This document shows, piece after piece, positions 42,076 to 51,903 of a stretch of 64,000 nt of DNA. Location of the stretch: positions 2,914,001 through 2,978,000 of the forward strand of contig NZ_JACHZG010000001.1 of NCBI RefSeq assembly GCF_014193425.1, given 5' to 3'. Source of the DNA: Microlunatus antarcticus (lineage in GTDB: Bacteria; Actinomycetota; Actinomycetes; Propionibacteriales; Propionibacteriaceae). A program made the translations under genes and the position numbers. Below the pieces are notes generated by a model that did not search any database, had not been told where the DNA came from, and worked only from the letters and a program-made list of their open reading frames with translations. Numbering within the stretch: the stretch's first letter is position 1; each line of letters opens with the position of its first letter.

Positions 42076-44031
42076 ATGGTCACCACCGCTCCGTACGGCT
42101 CCTGGCGCTCCCCCATCGGCGTGGAGGACCTCACCGCCGGCTCGACCGGGCTGGACGCCGCGCGCGTGGACGGCGACGACCTCTACTGGTTGGAGTCGCG
42201 GCCCGACCAGGGCGGGCGGGTGAGCCTGTGGCGCCGTCCCCTGGCCGGCGGCGAGGCGACGGAGCTGACGCCCGGCCCCACGAACGTCCGCACCCGGGTG
42301 AACGAGTACGGGGGCGGTGAGTACGGCGTCCGCGACGGCGTCGTCGTGTGGTCCGACCTGACCGACGGTCGCCTGCGCCGCCGCGACGCCGACGGGACCG
42401 TCACCGTCCTGACCGCCGAGGGCCCGCTCTGGTACGGCGACCCCGACGTGCACCCGGACCGGGGCGTCGTCGTCGCCGTCTGTGAGGACCAGCGGGAGGC
42501 GACGGTGGCCGAGCACGGCGAGGCGGTCACGACCCTCGTGGCGATCCCGCTCGACGGGTCGGCCGCGCACGACGTCGACGCCGTCACCGTCCTCGCCTCC
42601 GGGGCCGACTTCTACTCCACCCCGCAGCTCTCGGCCGACGGCCGGCTGGCCTGGACCCAGTGGGACCACCCGAGCATGCCGTGGGACGCGACCCTTCTGC
42701 AGGTGGCGCCGCTCCAGGCCGACGGGCTCGGCGCGGTCGAGACCGTGGCCGGTGGACCGTCCGAGTCGGCGGTGCAGCCGCGGTGGCGGGGCGACGACCT
42801 GGTCTTCGTCTCGGACCGCACCGGCTGGTGGAACCTCTACCTCTTCTCCGCCGGCCCGACCGCAACCTCCGTCCGCGCCCTACACCCGGCGGAGGCCGAG
42901 TTCGCCGAGCCGCAGTGGGTGCTGGGCACGACCCCGTACGCGGTGCTCACCGACGGCGGGCTGCTCTGCCTCGTGATCACGGACGGCTCGCCGAGGCTGC
43001 AGCTCCTCGACGTCGAGAGCGGCGAGCTGACCCCGGTGGCGGACGCTGGGGTCGGCGCCGATGCGCTCGCCGCCGGGCCGGGCGGGGTCGCCGCCGTCCT
43101 GACGCACCCGGACCGCCCCGCCGAGCTCGCGACGCTCGGGGCCGACGGCACGTGGACCACCGTGCGGACGAGCACCCGGCAGGCACCCGACCCGGCCGGG
43201 GTCTCGGTCGCCCGCGACGTCACCTGGCCGGGCGAGGGCGGGGTCGTGCACGGCTGGTACCACCCGCCGGTCAACCTCGACTTCGTCGCCCCCGAGGGCG
43301 AGACGCCGCCGCTCATCACCCTGTCGCACGGCGGCCCGACGTCGCAGGCCCGGGCCGTGTTCTCGCTGTCCACGCAGTTCTGGACGTCGCGCGGTTACGC
43401 CGTCCTCGACGTCAACTACGGCGGCAGCACGGGCTACGGCCGCCCCTACCGCGAACGCCTCAAGGGCCGCTGGGGCATCGTCGACGTCGCCGACTGCGGC
43501 AACGGCGCGCTCGCGATGGTCGAGCAGGGGCTGGCCGACCGCGCACGGCTCGTGGTCAAGGGCGGCAGCGCCGGCGGCTACACCACGCTCCGCGCGCTGA
43601 CCGCGACGGACGTCTTCACCGCCGGCATCAGCTCGTACGGGGTGGGCGACCTCGAGATCCTGGCCCGCGACACCCACAAGTTCGAGTCGCGCTACCTCGA
43701 CGGCCTGGTCGGGCCCTACCCCGCGGACCGGGACGTCTACGTCGACCGCTCCCCCATCCACCACGTCGACGAGCTGTCCGCGCCGATCCTGCTGCTGCAG
43801 GGCCTGGACGACCTCGTGGTCCCGCCGAACCAGGCCGAGGAGATGGCCGACGCCGCCCGGTCCAAAGGCCTGCCCGTCACGCTGATCATGTTCGCGGGCG
43901 AGGGCCACGGCTTCCGCCGCGCGGAGACGATCGTCGCCTCGTACGAGGCCCAGGTCAGCTTCCTCGCCCAGGTCTTCGGCTTCACCCCCGCCGACGACGT
44001 CCCCGTCCTGCCGGTCGAGAACCTGACCTGA
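42076..44031 (+). CDS. S9 family prolyl oligopeptidase-like serine peptidase
   Basis: Peptidase of 651 residues with no signal peptide, so probably cytoplasmic. The N-terminal 390 residues form a beta-propeller (repeats such as DGRLRRRDADGTV, QPRWRGDDLVFVSDR). The C-terminal alpha/beta-hydrolase domain holds the catalytic triad: Ser in VKGGSAGGYTTL, Asp in LLQGLDDLVVPPNQ, and His in FAGEGHGFRR. SHGGPTSQA marks the oxyanion region. This is the S9C acylaminoacyl-peptidase type. ATG 42076 is preceded by GGGTGG. A palindrome lies just upstream and a family B repeat just downstream. Confidence 0.92.
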   Translation: MVTTAPYGSWRSPIGVEDLTAGSTGLDAARVDGDDLYWLESRPDQGGRVSLWRRPLAGGEATELTPGPTNVRTRVNEYGGGEYGVRDGVVVWSDLTDGRLRRRDADGTVTVLTAEGPLWYGDPDVHPDRGVVVAVCEDQREATVAEHGEAVTTLVAIPLDGSAAHDVDAVTVLASGADFYSTPQLSADGRLAWTQWDHPSMPWDATLLQVAPLQADGLGAVETVAGGPSESAVQPRWRGDDLVFVSDRTGWWNLYLFSAGPTATSVRALHPAEAEFAEPQWVLGTTPYAVLTDGGLLCLVITDGSPRLQLLDVESGELTPVADAGVGADALAAGPGGVAAVLTHPDRPAELATLGADGTWTTVRTSTRQAPDPAGVSVARDVTWPGEGGVVHGWYHPPVNLDFVAPEGETPPLITLSHGGPTSQARAVFSLSTQFWTSRGYAVLDVNYGGSTGYGRPYRERLKGRWGIVDVADCGNGALAMVEQGLADRARLVVKGGSAGGYTTLRALTATDVFTAGISSYGVGDLEILARDTHKFESRYLDGLVGPYPADRDVYVDRSPIHHVDELSAPILLLQGLDDLVVPPNQAEEMADAARSKGLPVTLIMFAGEGHGFRRAETIVASYEAQVSFLAQVFGFTPADDVPVLPVENLT

Positions 44032-44048
44032 CGCGCCTGTCCCCTCAC

Positions 44049-44123
44049 CTTCTTCGGCAAGTGGTCGCTGCGGCCGACTTCTGGGGCCCGAAAAGCCGCC
44101 GGGGTGACCACTTGCCGGGGAAC
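44049..44123. repeat. palindromic repeat family B, copy 2
   Basis: Arms 44049-44073 and 44099-44123 share the core GGCAAGTGGTC / GACCACTTGCC, with loop sequence CCCGAAAAGC. It lies between the stop of the oligopeptidase gene and the stop of the converging YggS-type gene, so a bidirectional terminator role is plausible. Copy 1 is at 28711-28785. Confidence 0.7.
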
Positions 44124-44131
44124 GCGAGGGG

Positions 44132-44866
44132 TCAGCGGGTCTCGCGGGCCCCGAAGATGGCCTGGCCGATGCGGACGGTCGTCGCGCCGTGGGCGATGGC
44201 GAGGGCGAAGTCGCCGGACATGCCCATCGACAGCTCGCGGCCGAGGAGCTCGGCCGGCAGCCGGTCGCGGAGGGCGGTCGTCCGCTCGAAGCAGGCCGCG
44301 ACGGCCCCCTCGTCGTCGCTGTTCAGCGCCAGCGTCATCAGGCCGCGTACGCGCAGGCTCGGCAGGTCCACCAGCTCGGTGAGCAGCGCCTCGACGTCCT
44401 CGGGTGCGAGCCCGGACTTCTGCGGCTCGGCGGAGGAGTTCACCTGGACGAACACGTCGAGCGTGCGGTCGAGCTCGGCCAGCGCCCGGTCCAGCCCGCG
44501 CGCGACCTTGAGCGAGTCGAGGGCGTGCAGCTCGTGGGCGAACGTCGCGACCTGGCGCACCTTGTTGCTCTGCAGGTGGCCGATCATCGCCCAGCGCAGG
44601 TCGGGGTGGTCGGCCTCGGCGAAGGCCTCCGCCTTCTCCGCCGCCTCCTGGACCTTGTTCTCCCCGAACAGCCGCACGCCCGCCGCGTACGCCCGCTCGA
44701 GCACCGCGACCGGGTGCGTCTTGCTCACGGGGAGCAGCCGTACGTCGCCCGGGTCACGCCCGGCCGCCGCGCAGGCTCCGTCGATCTCCGCCCGCACCCG
44801 CGCCAGGTTGCCCGCGACGTCGACCTCGAGCCCGGTCCCGGTCGGCAGGTCAGCCACGTCAGTCAC
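44132..44866 (-). CDS. YggS/PROSC-type pyridoxal phosphate homeostasis protein
   Basis: PLP-binding protein of 244 residues that buffers vitamin B6 and affects amino acid balance. The PLP lysine is in LLPVSKTHP. Other family motifs are RLFGENKVQE, WAMIGHLQSNKVRQV, FVQVNSSAEPQKSG and the C-terminal ELSMGMSGDFALAIAHGATTVRIG, which binds the phosphate. GTG at 44866 begins MTDVADL; a second GTG lies four codons in. In many actinobacteria yggS is near ftsZ, but here it is isolated. Confidence 0.92.
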   Translation of the reverse strand: MTDVADLPTGTGLEVDVAGNLARVRAEIDGACAAAGRDPGDVRLLPVSKTHPVAVLERAYAAGVRLFGENKVQEAAEKAEAFAEADHPDLRWAMIGHLQSNKVRQVATFAHELHALDSLKVARGLDRALAELDRTLDVFVQVNSSAEPQKSGLAPEDVEALLTELVDLPSLRVRGLMTLALNSDDEGAVAACFERTTALRDRLPAELLGRELSMGMSGDFALAIAHGATTVRIGQAIFGARETR

Positions 44867-44929
44867 GGTCCCAGGCTAGGCGGGGCACCGATCTCGGCCC
44901 GGCAGCCCGCCGGACCGTAGGGTCGCGCC

Positions 44930-45313
44930 ATGGCCCTCCCCATGATCTCCCTCGAAGCGGTGAACGTCGAGGCTTCCGACCCAGCCGCCCTGGCACAGTT
45001 CTGGGCCACGGTGACCGGTGGTCGCGCGGTGATCCACGGCGACACGGCGTTCCTGCCGGAGGCGCGACCCGGGGGCTTCGCCATGTTCTTCCAGCCCCGG
45101 TCCGGCCCCCGCCCCGAGCGCACGTCGATGCACCTCGACCTGACCGTCCCCTGGGGATCACGGACGGCCGAGGTGGACCGGCTCGTCCTCCTGGGTGCCA
45201 CCTGGAGGTGGGACGTCCTCGACGAGTACCCCCACGTGCAGTGGTCGACGCTGAGCGACCCCGAGGGCAACCTCTTCTGCGTCGCGGAGCACCCGCCGAC
45301 GGTGGGGTCCTGA
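44930..45313 (+). CDS. VOC-family (glyoxalase-like) protein
   Basis: Protein of 127 residues with the beta-alpha-beta-beta-beta VOC fold, in two halves: residues 5-60 (SLEAVNVEASDPAALAQFWA) and 65-122 (MHLDLTV, EVDRLVLLGATW, LSDPEGNLFCV). Members include metalloenzymes and resistance or binding proteins. A His in MHLDL and a Glu near the C-terminus (CVAEHP) could bind a metal, but the activity is unknown. Its stop overlaps a possible CTG start of the next gene. Confidence 0.8.
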   Translation: MALPMISLEAVNVEASDPAALAQFWATVTGGRAVIHGDTAFLPEARPGGFAMFFQPRSGPRPERTSMHLDLTVPWGSRTAEVDRLVLLGATWRWDVLDEYPHVQWSTLSDPEGNLFCVAEHPPTVGS

Positions 45314-45720
45314 CCCCCGGGCCCGAGGGCGAGCCGCCCGTCCTCGTCGACCCCCTTCGCTGGGGTGCGCTGATCGGCGTCGCCGGCGGGCTGGTCTTCG
45401 TCCTCAGCTACAGCCCGCCCTTCGGCACCGGGGTGCGCGTCGCGGCCGTGGCGGTCGCCGTGGTCCTGGCCGTGCTCGCCCTCCTCGCGCTCTACGTCCG
45501 GCCGACGGCGCTGGGGACGTTCCGGGAGCCGAGCCGGCGGGCGCTGCTCGTCTACGGCGGCTGCGTGGTCGGCGAGCTGGTGCTCATCGCGGCGGGCTCC
45601 CGGCTGCTGGCGGGCCTCGGTCACGCCGAGCTGCGTCCGGCCCTGATCGCCGGCGTCGTGGGGCTGCACTTTGTGCCCTTCGCCTGGGCCTTCGGCGAAC
45701 GGATGTTCACCTGGCGCTGA
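45310..45720 (+). CDS. membrane protein, probably frameshifted, possible CTG start
   Basis: The frame encodes four hydrophobic helices (WGALIGVAGGLVFVLS, VAAVAVAVVLAVLALLAL, VYGGCVVGELVLIAAG, PALIAGVVGLHFVPFA), then stops at GERMFTWR. No ATG, GTG or TTG lies near the expected start. CTG at 45310 would overlap the VOC stop in a CTGA junction like other junctions here; otherwise GTG 45241 would give a 73-base overlap. Just past the stop another frame (45723-45869) encodes two more helices ending in a basic tail, as if the gene were split by a one-base shift. The family is unrecognised. Confidence 0.6.
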   Translation: MTPGPEGEPPVLVDPLRWGALIGVAGGLVFVLSYSPPFGTGVRVAAVAVAVVLAVLALLALYVRPTALGTFREPSRRALLVYGGCVVGELVLIAAGSRLLAGLGHAELRPALIAGVVGLHFVPFAWAFGERMFTWR

Positions 45721-45722
45721 TC

Positions 45723-45869
45723 GTGCTCGGCGCGCTCGGGCTGGGCCTCGGCGGGGCGGGCGTCGCCCACGCGGCCGACGCCGCGGCGGTCCTCGCGGGC
45801 CTGGTCATGCTGGCGCTGGTCGTCCGGTATGCCCTCGGCCACTTCGCGTCGCGCACCCCGAAGCGCTGA
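45723..45869 (+). pseudogene. displaced C-terminal part of the preceding membrane protein
   Basis: A 48-residue frame opens three bases after the previous stop, in a different phase. It encodes LGALGLGLGGAGVAHA and AAAVLAGLVMLALVVRYALG, then a basic end (FASRTPKR), as expected for the last two helices of a six-helix protein. It has no ribosome binding site of its own. A natural frameshift, a sequencing error, or a real tiny gene are all possible. Confidence 0.4.
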
Positions 45870-45878
45870 GGCCGGGCC

Positions 45879-46193
45879 TCACTCGTCGCGGAGCGCGCGA
45901 CCTCGTTCGGCGAGGGCCTCGTCCCACCCGCGCAGGATCCGTGGCACCTGGACACCGAGCCGGTAGGCGACGAGCGCGGTGAACACCCCGCACGCCGCGG
46001 TCAGGACGACGAGGACGACGGCCGGGAACACCGGCTCGCGGGCCGACCCGGGCTCGGCCAGCCCCATGATGATCTGCTCGAGCCCCCGTACGGCGCTCAC
46101 CGTCAGCCAGACGGTCAGCAGCGCGAACACGATCGCGGCGAACGGTGCGAGGTTCGCGAGCAGCCGGAGCTGCCGGGCGGGTGGCTGCCTCAC
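45879..46193 (-). CDS. small membrane protein at the end of the MoxR cluster
   Basis: Protein of 104 residues with two membrane helices (LLANLAPFAAIVFALLTVWL and FPAVVLVVLTAACGVFTAL) separated by a 30-residue loop containing GLEQIIMGLAEPGS. The C-terminus is charged (RGWDEALAERGRALRDE). No family is recognised. GTG at 46193 overlaps the stop of the upstream VWA gene (GTGA), placing it in the MoxR-DUF58-VWA operon, so it is probably a membrane component of that system. Confidence 0.75.
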   Translation of the reverse strand: MRQPPARQLRLLANLAPFAAIVFALLTVWLTVSAVRGLEQIIMGLAEPGSAREPVFPAVVLVVLTAACGVFTALVAYRLGVQVPRILRGWDEALAERGRALRDE

Positions 46194-47182
46194 GGCCAGC
46201 GGGCCCCGAGCGAGATCATCCCGAGCGCGGCCAGCATCGCGAAGGCGAGACCGAAGCCGGCGTAGCGGGACGTGACCTCCTGGTCGACCTTCTCCGTGCC
46301 GACCGAGCTGCCGATGTCGCGGTAGACGTCCTTCAGCTGACCGGCCGAGGTGGCCGTGTACGCGGTGCCACCGCTGATCCGCGACACGCGAGCGAGCTCC
46401 GCACGGTCGACGGGCACGGGCTCCCGGCGCCCGCCGATGTCGATGTAGCCGTCGGGGGTGCCGTACGCGATCGTGTAGATCGGCACCTTCTGGGCCGCGG
46501 CGGTCTGGGCGGCCTCGTCGGACGGGCGCCCGATCTGGGTCTTGCCGTCGCTCAGCAGCACGACGCGGGCGGGCGCGACCGCGTTCGGGTCCCCCGGGTC
46601 GGGCGCGACCTGGGCGAGCGCCGCGAGTGAGGTGTAGATGCCCTCGCCGATCGCGGTGGACGCCTTCGGCTGCAGCGACTGGATGGCCGCCGTCGCCGCG
46701 CCCCGGTCCTGGGTCGGCGGGACGAGCGTCGTCGCCGTTCCGGCGAAGGACACGATCGCCACGTTGAACTTGGGCGGCAGCGAGTTCACGAACCCCTCGG
46801 CTGCGGACTTCGCCGCGTCCAGCCGGTTGGGCTGGACGTCCATGGCCTCCATCGACAGGGACACGTCGATGGTGACGACGATCGTGGCCCGCTCCCGCGG
46901 CACCGACACCTCGCCCTTGGGCTTGGCGTACGCGACCGTGAGCGTCAGCAGGCTGAGGATCGACAGCCCGACGGCCACGTGCCGGAGCCAGGTCCGGTCG
47001 CGCGGGATGACGAGGTCGAACATCGAGCTGGCGATCCGGTCGTTCCGCTTGCGCTTGCGGTTGACCAGGAACAGGTAGAAGCCGACCAGCGCCGGGATGA
47101 GGAGCAGCCACCAGAGGCGACTGGGCTCCAGGAACGACAGCAGCGGGGTCATCAGCAGGGGGCTGAGGGGTTGAAGGATCAC
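46190..47182 (-). CDS. membrane VWA-domain protein (second of two)
   Basis: Protein of 330 residues with N-terminal membrane helices (RLWWLLLIPALVGFYLFLV and HVAVGLSILSLLTLTVAYA), an extracytoplasmic VWA domain, and a C-terminal helix (FGLAFAMLAALGMISLG). The metal-binding MIDAS motif is intact as DVSLSM, with the later aspartate in LLSDGKTQ. GTG at 47182 overlaps the stop of the first VWA gene; ATG 47152 is an alternative. It is closely related to the preceding gene, indicating tandem duplication. In MoxR systems such proteins assemble or mature other complexes; the target is unknown. Confidence 0.88.
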   Translation of the reverse strand: MILQPLSPLLMTPLLSFLEPSRLWWLLLIPALVGFYLFLVNRKRKRNDRIASSMFDLVIPRDRTWLRHVAVGLSILSLLTLTVAYAKPKGEVSVPRERATIVVTIDVSLSMEAMDVQPNRLDAAKSAAEGFVNSLPPKFNVAIVSFAGTATTLVPPTQDRGAATAAIQSLQPKASTAIGEGIYTSLAALAQVAPDPGDPNAVAPARVVLLSDGKTQIGRPSDEAAQTAAAQKVPIYTIAYGTPDGYIDIGGRREPVPVDRAELARVSRISGGTAYTATSAGQLKDVYRDIGSSVGTEKVDQEVTSRYAGFGLAFAMLAALGMISLGARWP

Positions 47183-48201
47183 GGCCACTTCGCCCCCAGG
47201 GAGATCGCACCGAGCGCGGCGAGGACCGCGAACGCCAGGCCGAAGCCCGCGAACTGGGACGTCACCTCGCGGTCGGCCTTCTCGTAGCCGACCTCGGAGG
47301 AGATGTTCTCGTAGACGCTGCGCAGCTGCTCCGGCGTCGCGGCGGCGAAGTACTGCCCGCCGCTGATCTGCGCGATCTCCTGCATCTGCTCCTTGTCGAC
47401 CGGCACCGGGTTGCGCTTGCCGTCGAGGTCGACGTAGCCGTTCTCCGTGCCGTACGCGATCGTGTAGACGGGCACGCCGGCCAGCTTGGCGTCGCCGGCG
47501 GCCTGCTGCGGCGCACGACCGGTCGTGTTGGACCCGTCGCTCAGCAGCACGATCGCGCCGGGAGCCGGGTCGTCGGGGTGGTCCGGGTCCTTCGGCGCCT
47601 GCTGCAGCGCGGCCATCGCCGTGTCGATCCCGGCCCCGATCGCGGTCGAGTCCTGCAGCTTGATGCTGTTGATCGCGTTGGCGACGGTGCCGTGCTGGAG
47701 CGTCGGCGGGACGAGGATCGAGGTCGCCCCGGCCATCGACACGACCGAGACGTTGTACTTCTCGGGCAGCTCGTTGACGAACGCGATCGCCGCGGCCTTG
47801 GCGGCGTCGAGCCGGTTCGGCGGGACGTCGGTCGCCTGCATCGACAGCGAGGCGTCGATGACGAGGACGATCGTCGCGCGCTCGCGGGGCACGTTGACCT
47901 CGGTCGTCGGCTTCGCGAACGCCGTCGTCAGCGTCACCAGGCTCAGCAGCGACAGGGCGACCGCGAGGTGGCGACGCCACTGGGACTGCCGCGGGATGAC
48001 CACGTCGAGCATCGAGGTGTTGGTGAAGCGCATGCCGCGACGGTTCTTGCGCCGGCTCGCCAGCACGTACGCGGCGACCAGCAGCGGGATCGCGACCAGG
48101 ATCAGCATCCGGCCCGGGGACGCGAAGCTGATCTGGCTGAAGAAGCTCCAGACGTCGCCGAAGACGTTGAGCGGAGCGAGCACCGCGGTGGCCGCGCTCA
48201 T
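47179..48201 (-). CDS. membrane VWA-domain protein (first of two)
   Basis: Protein of 340 residues with the same layout as its neighbour: an N-terminal helix (MLILVAIPLLVAAYVLA), a short basic cytoplasmic stretch (SRRKNRRG), a second helix (LAVALSLLSLVTLTTAFA), then a VWA domain with MIDAS motif DASLSM and LLSDGSNTTG, and a C-terminal helix. The ATG overlaps the stop of the DUF58 gene (ATGA). It pairs with DUF58 and MoxR as in many actinobacteria, for example the moxR1 locus of mycobacteria, where only one VWA gene of this type is usual. Confidence 0.88.
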   Translation of the reverse strand: MSAATAVLAPLNVFGDVWSFFSQISFASPGRMLILVAIPLLVAAYVLASRRKNRRGMRFTNTSMLDVVIPRQSQWRRHLAVALSLLSLVTLTTAFAKPTTEVNVPRERATIVLVIDASLSMQATDVPPNRLDAAKAAAIAFVNELPEKYNVSVVSMAGATSILVPPTLQHGTVANAINSIKLQDSTAIGAGIDTAMAALQQAPKDPDHPDDPAPGAIVLLSDGSNTTGRAPQQAAGDAKLAGVPVYTIAYGTENGYVDLDGKRNPVPVDKEQMQEIAQISGGQYFAAATPEQLRSVYENISSEVGYEKADREVTSQFAGFGLAFAVLAALGAISLGAKWP

Positions 48202-49289
48202 CGCGTGACCCCCTGCGGCGGGGCGTGCAGCATGCTGGCGACGCGGCGGTAGGCCAGGACGAAGCGCGCGATGTCGCCGACCCAGTCCCGGTCGGTGCGC
48301 AGCTGGATGTGTCCCACACCAGCACGACGCAGGGAGATGCGGATCCGTTCCCGCTGCGCCGAGCTGGCCGCGTCCATCCGGGCGCGGGCGTCGGGGTCGT
48401 TCGTGTTCACGTAGCGCTCGAAGTCGGTCTCGGGGTCGCGGATCAGCATGTCGCCGACGTTGGGGAACTCGACCTCGCGGCGGTCGACGACCTCGATCGC
48501 CAGCACCTGGTTGCGCACGGCGAGGCGGCGCATGGAACGTTCCCACTCGGGCGGGACGTTCGGGTCGAGCTCGTGGTCGCCCGGGGTGAGGAAGTCCGAG
48601 ACGACGACCCGCAGGCCGCGGCGGCGCTGCGCCCGCGACATCTGCTCGACCGCGTTCGCCAGCGTCATCGGGCCGGTCGCGTGGTCGGGCACGAACGGCT
48701 CGGTCAGCATCGTGCGCAGCAGCCCGTAGAGCGCGGAACGTCCCGACCGCGCCTGCAGGTGGCGCAGCTTGTCCGGCTTCATGATGTAGCCGCCGAAGCG
48801 GTCGCCCATCTTCTGGCTGAGGAAGCCGATGGTCGCGATCGCGGCGATGCCCAGGTCACGCTTGGTGACGCCCTCGGTCCCCCAGTTCATCGACGGGGTG
48901 ACGTCGAGCAGGCCCCAGACCTCGAGCTCGCGGTCGGAGACGGTGTCGCGCACGTACGGGACGGTCGTCCGGGCCGTGACGGCCCAGTCGATCTTGCGCA
49001 CGTCGTCCTCGCCGGCGATGTAGAGGCGGGCGTCGTTGGCCTCCGAGCCCGGGCCCGGGAGCAGGCCGAGGTGGTCGCCGTGGAGGTAGCCCTCCAGGCG
49101 CCGCACGATCGTCAGCTCGAGCCGGCGCAGCGCGGCCTCGGGGGCGAGCTTGTTGAGCGGGATCGTCGCCCGGGTCGGTGCGGCGAGCACCGACGCGACC
49201 GCCCCCGCCTCACGCGGAGGCGCCGCGAACTGCACGGGCGGGCCTGCGGGAGGCCCGTACCCCGGAGGGCTGGAGAAAGGTGCCGCCAT
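48198..49289 (-). CDS. DUF58 family protein
   Basis: Cytoplasmic protein of 363 residues. After a Pro/Gly-rich N-terminus of about 25 residues comes RRLEGYLHGDHLGLLPGPGSE, then the DUF58 core GEDDVRKIDWAVTART. A degenerate VWA-like fold follows (LLDVTPSMNWG, VVSDFLTPGD). DUF58 proteins partner MoxR ATPases. The ATG at 49289 lies six bases after the moxR stop, and its own stop overlaps the first VWA gene, so the five genes form one operon. Confidence 0.92.
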   Translation of the reverse strand: MAAPFSSPPGYGPPAGPPVQFAAPPREAGAVASVLAAPTRATIPLNKLAPEAALRRLELTIVRRLEGYLHGDHLGLLPGPGSEANDARLYIAGEDDVRKIDWAVTARTTVPYVRDTVSDRELEVWGLLDVTPSMNWGTEGVTKRDLGIAAIATIGFLSQKMGDRFGGYIMKPDKLRHLQARSGRSALYGLLRTMLTEPFVPDHATGPMTLANAVEQMSRAQRRRGLRVVVSDFLTPGDHELDPNVPPEWERSMRRLAVRNQVLAIEVVDRREVEFPNVGDMLIRDPETDFERYVNTNDPDARARMDAASSAQRERIRISLRRAGVGHIQLRTDRDWVGDIARFVLAYRRVASMLHAPPQGVTR

Positions 49290-49295
49290 GGAGGC

Positions 49296-50576
<1,281 letters not shown>

Positions 50577-50888
50577 TCGCTGACTCCTGGTGGCACGGGG
50601 GGACGGGGCACCTGGTCGCTGCCCGTTGCTGCTCGGTCGATGCTGCGTGCTGGCCTGGCCCCGGGGACCTCGCGATCACGCCCGTCCGGAAGGCCCGCAC
50701 AGTCTCGCAGACCAGCGGCTCCAGCGTAGGCGGCGAGAGTGCCAGCACCAGGGGTTCACAGGTCCTCCATAGAGAAGGTGCGTCACGGGTCGCGCTCGGT
50801 CCGCGCGCGGTGGCGAAGAGGGCCGTGGTGCTCCGCGCGGCGAATAGACTCGCCCGGTCCGTCCCCGACCCCCGCCGAGGAGGTGCCT
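50577..50888. other. divergent promoter region between moxR and an anchored protein gene
   Basis: This 312-base space feeds two diverging genes and contains no convincing frame. On the plus strand TAGACT (50845-50850) fits a -10 box, 38 bases before the GTG at 50889, with a purine-rich GAGGAGG ribosome binding site between. On the minus side a short AT-richer patch near 50765-50780 may hold the moxR promoter. Confidence 0.45.
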
Positions 50889-51887
50889 GTGTCGTCGCCG
50901 TACTACGGCCCCTGGAACCCGGGCGACCCCTCGGCGCAGGCTCCGCCGCCGGGTCCGACCCCGGCCAACGTCGAGGCCATGCGCGCGTTCGACGCCGTCG
51001 ATCCCTCGACCCTCGACGACTTCGTCCCCGTGAGCCCCTTGCTGCCGGACGACCCGCCCAAGGTCGGCGGTTTCTGGCTCGACGCCCGTCTGCACGCGAG
51101 CGCCGCCGGCACCGCGTTCACCGCGCACAAGGCGGACGAGGCCGACGGCGTCCCGGCGATGGTGCTGCTGCTCTCCGAGGGTGCGGCGTCCGACGCCGCG
51201 GCGCGGGACCGCCTGGCCGGCGAGGTCAACGAGATGCACATCGACACCGTGCTCGCGCGCGGCGGGCAGGGCCAGGACACCGGTCGGCTCGGGCGCCGCT
51301 TCGTCGCGCCGGACACGCCCGTCACCCCCGACTCCCGCCCCGACGCCCCTTGGGTCGCGCTCGCGTACGACGGGTCCCCCGCGGCCGCCGCCGAGGCGCA
51401 GCGCGTGCTGGACACCGTCGAGCTCGCCGCCCTCGAACCGCTCGGCCGACCGGTCGGACCGGACTACCAGCTGCCCTGGATCGACCGCGTACGCCCCGGC
51501 CTGGCCCGGCTCTGGCCGCTGCCGTGGCCCGGTCGCTACGACCGCGCGGGCTGGCGCACGATCCTCGTCTCGTGGCTGCTGATGATGCTGCTGGCGGCGC
51601 TCGCCGTCCTCATCGCGATCCTGATCTTCCAGAACCAGCCGCCGCAGAGCCCGCCGCCGCCCGCGGACGGCACCGGCAGCCCGCCCCCTGCGTCATCTTC
51701 GCCCAGCCCGCAGTCGGGCTCGCCGTCCCCGCAGTCCGGCTCCCCGTCGGGGTCGCCGTCCCAGTCCGGGTCGGGCTCGCCGTCCCCGTCGAACTCGGGC
51801 TCGCAGTCCGGCTCACCCTCCCCCGGCGGCTCGTCGCCCGACGACAGCGGCTCCCCGGGCAGCCCGACCCCACCCTCCCGGCTGTAA
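50889..51887 (+). CDS. membrane-anchored protein with Ser/Pro/Gly-rich extracellular tail
   Basis: Unrecognised 332-residue protein. Residues 1-225 are soluble and cytoplasmic (for example VGGFWLDARLHASAAGTAF and ALAYDGSPAAAAEAQRVLD) and match no family I know. One membrane helix (ILVSWLLMMLLAALAVLIAIL) follows. The last 75 residues are a repetitive tail built from PSPQSGSPSG-like units, typical of wall-spanning or glycosylated regions. GTG 50889 is chosen for GAGGAGG five bases upstream; another in-frame GTG lies two codons before. It leads a run with the HAD, GT87 and PrsW genes. Confidence 0.75.
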   Translation: MSSPYYGPWNPGDPSAQAPPPGPTPANVEAMRAFDAVDPSTLDDFVPVSPLLPDDPPKVGGFWLDARLHASAAGTAFTAHKADEADGVPAMVLLLSEGAASDAAARDRLAGEVNEMHIDTVLARGGQGQDTGRLGRRFVAPDTPVTPDSRPDAPWVALAYDGSPAAAAEAQRVLDTVELAALEPLGRPVGPDYQLPWIDRVRPGLARLWPLPWPGRYDRAGWRTILVSWLLMMLLAALAVLIAILIFQNQPPQSPPPPADGTGSPPPASSSPSPQSGSPSPQSGSPSGSPSQSGSGSPSPSNSGSQSGSPSPGGSSPDDSGSPGSPTPPSRL

Positions 51888-51903
51888 GGCGCGACGGACC
51901 CCC

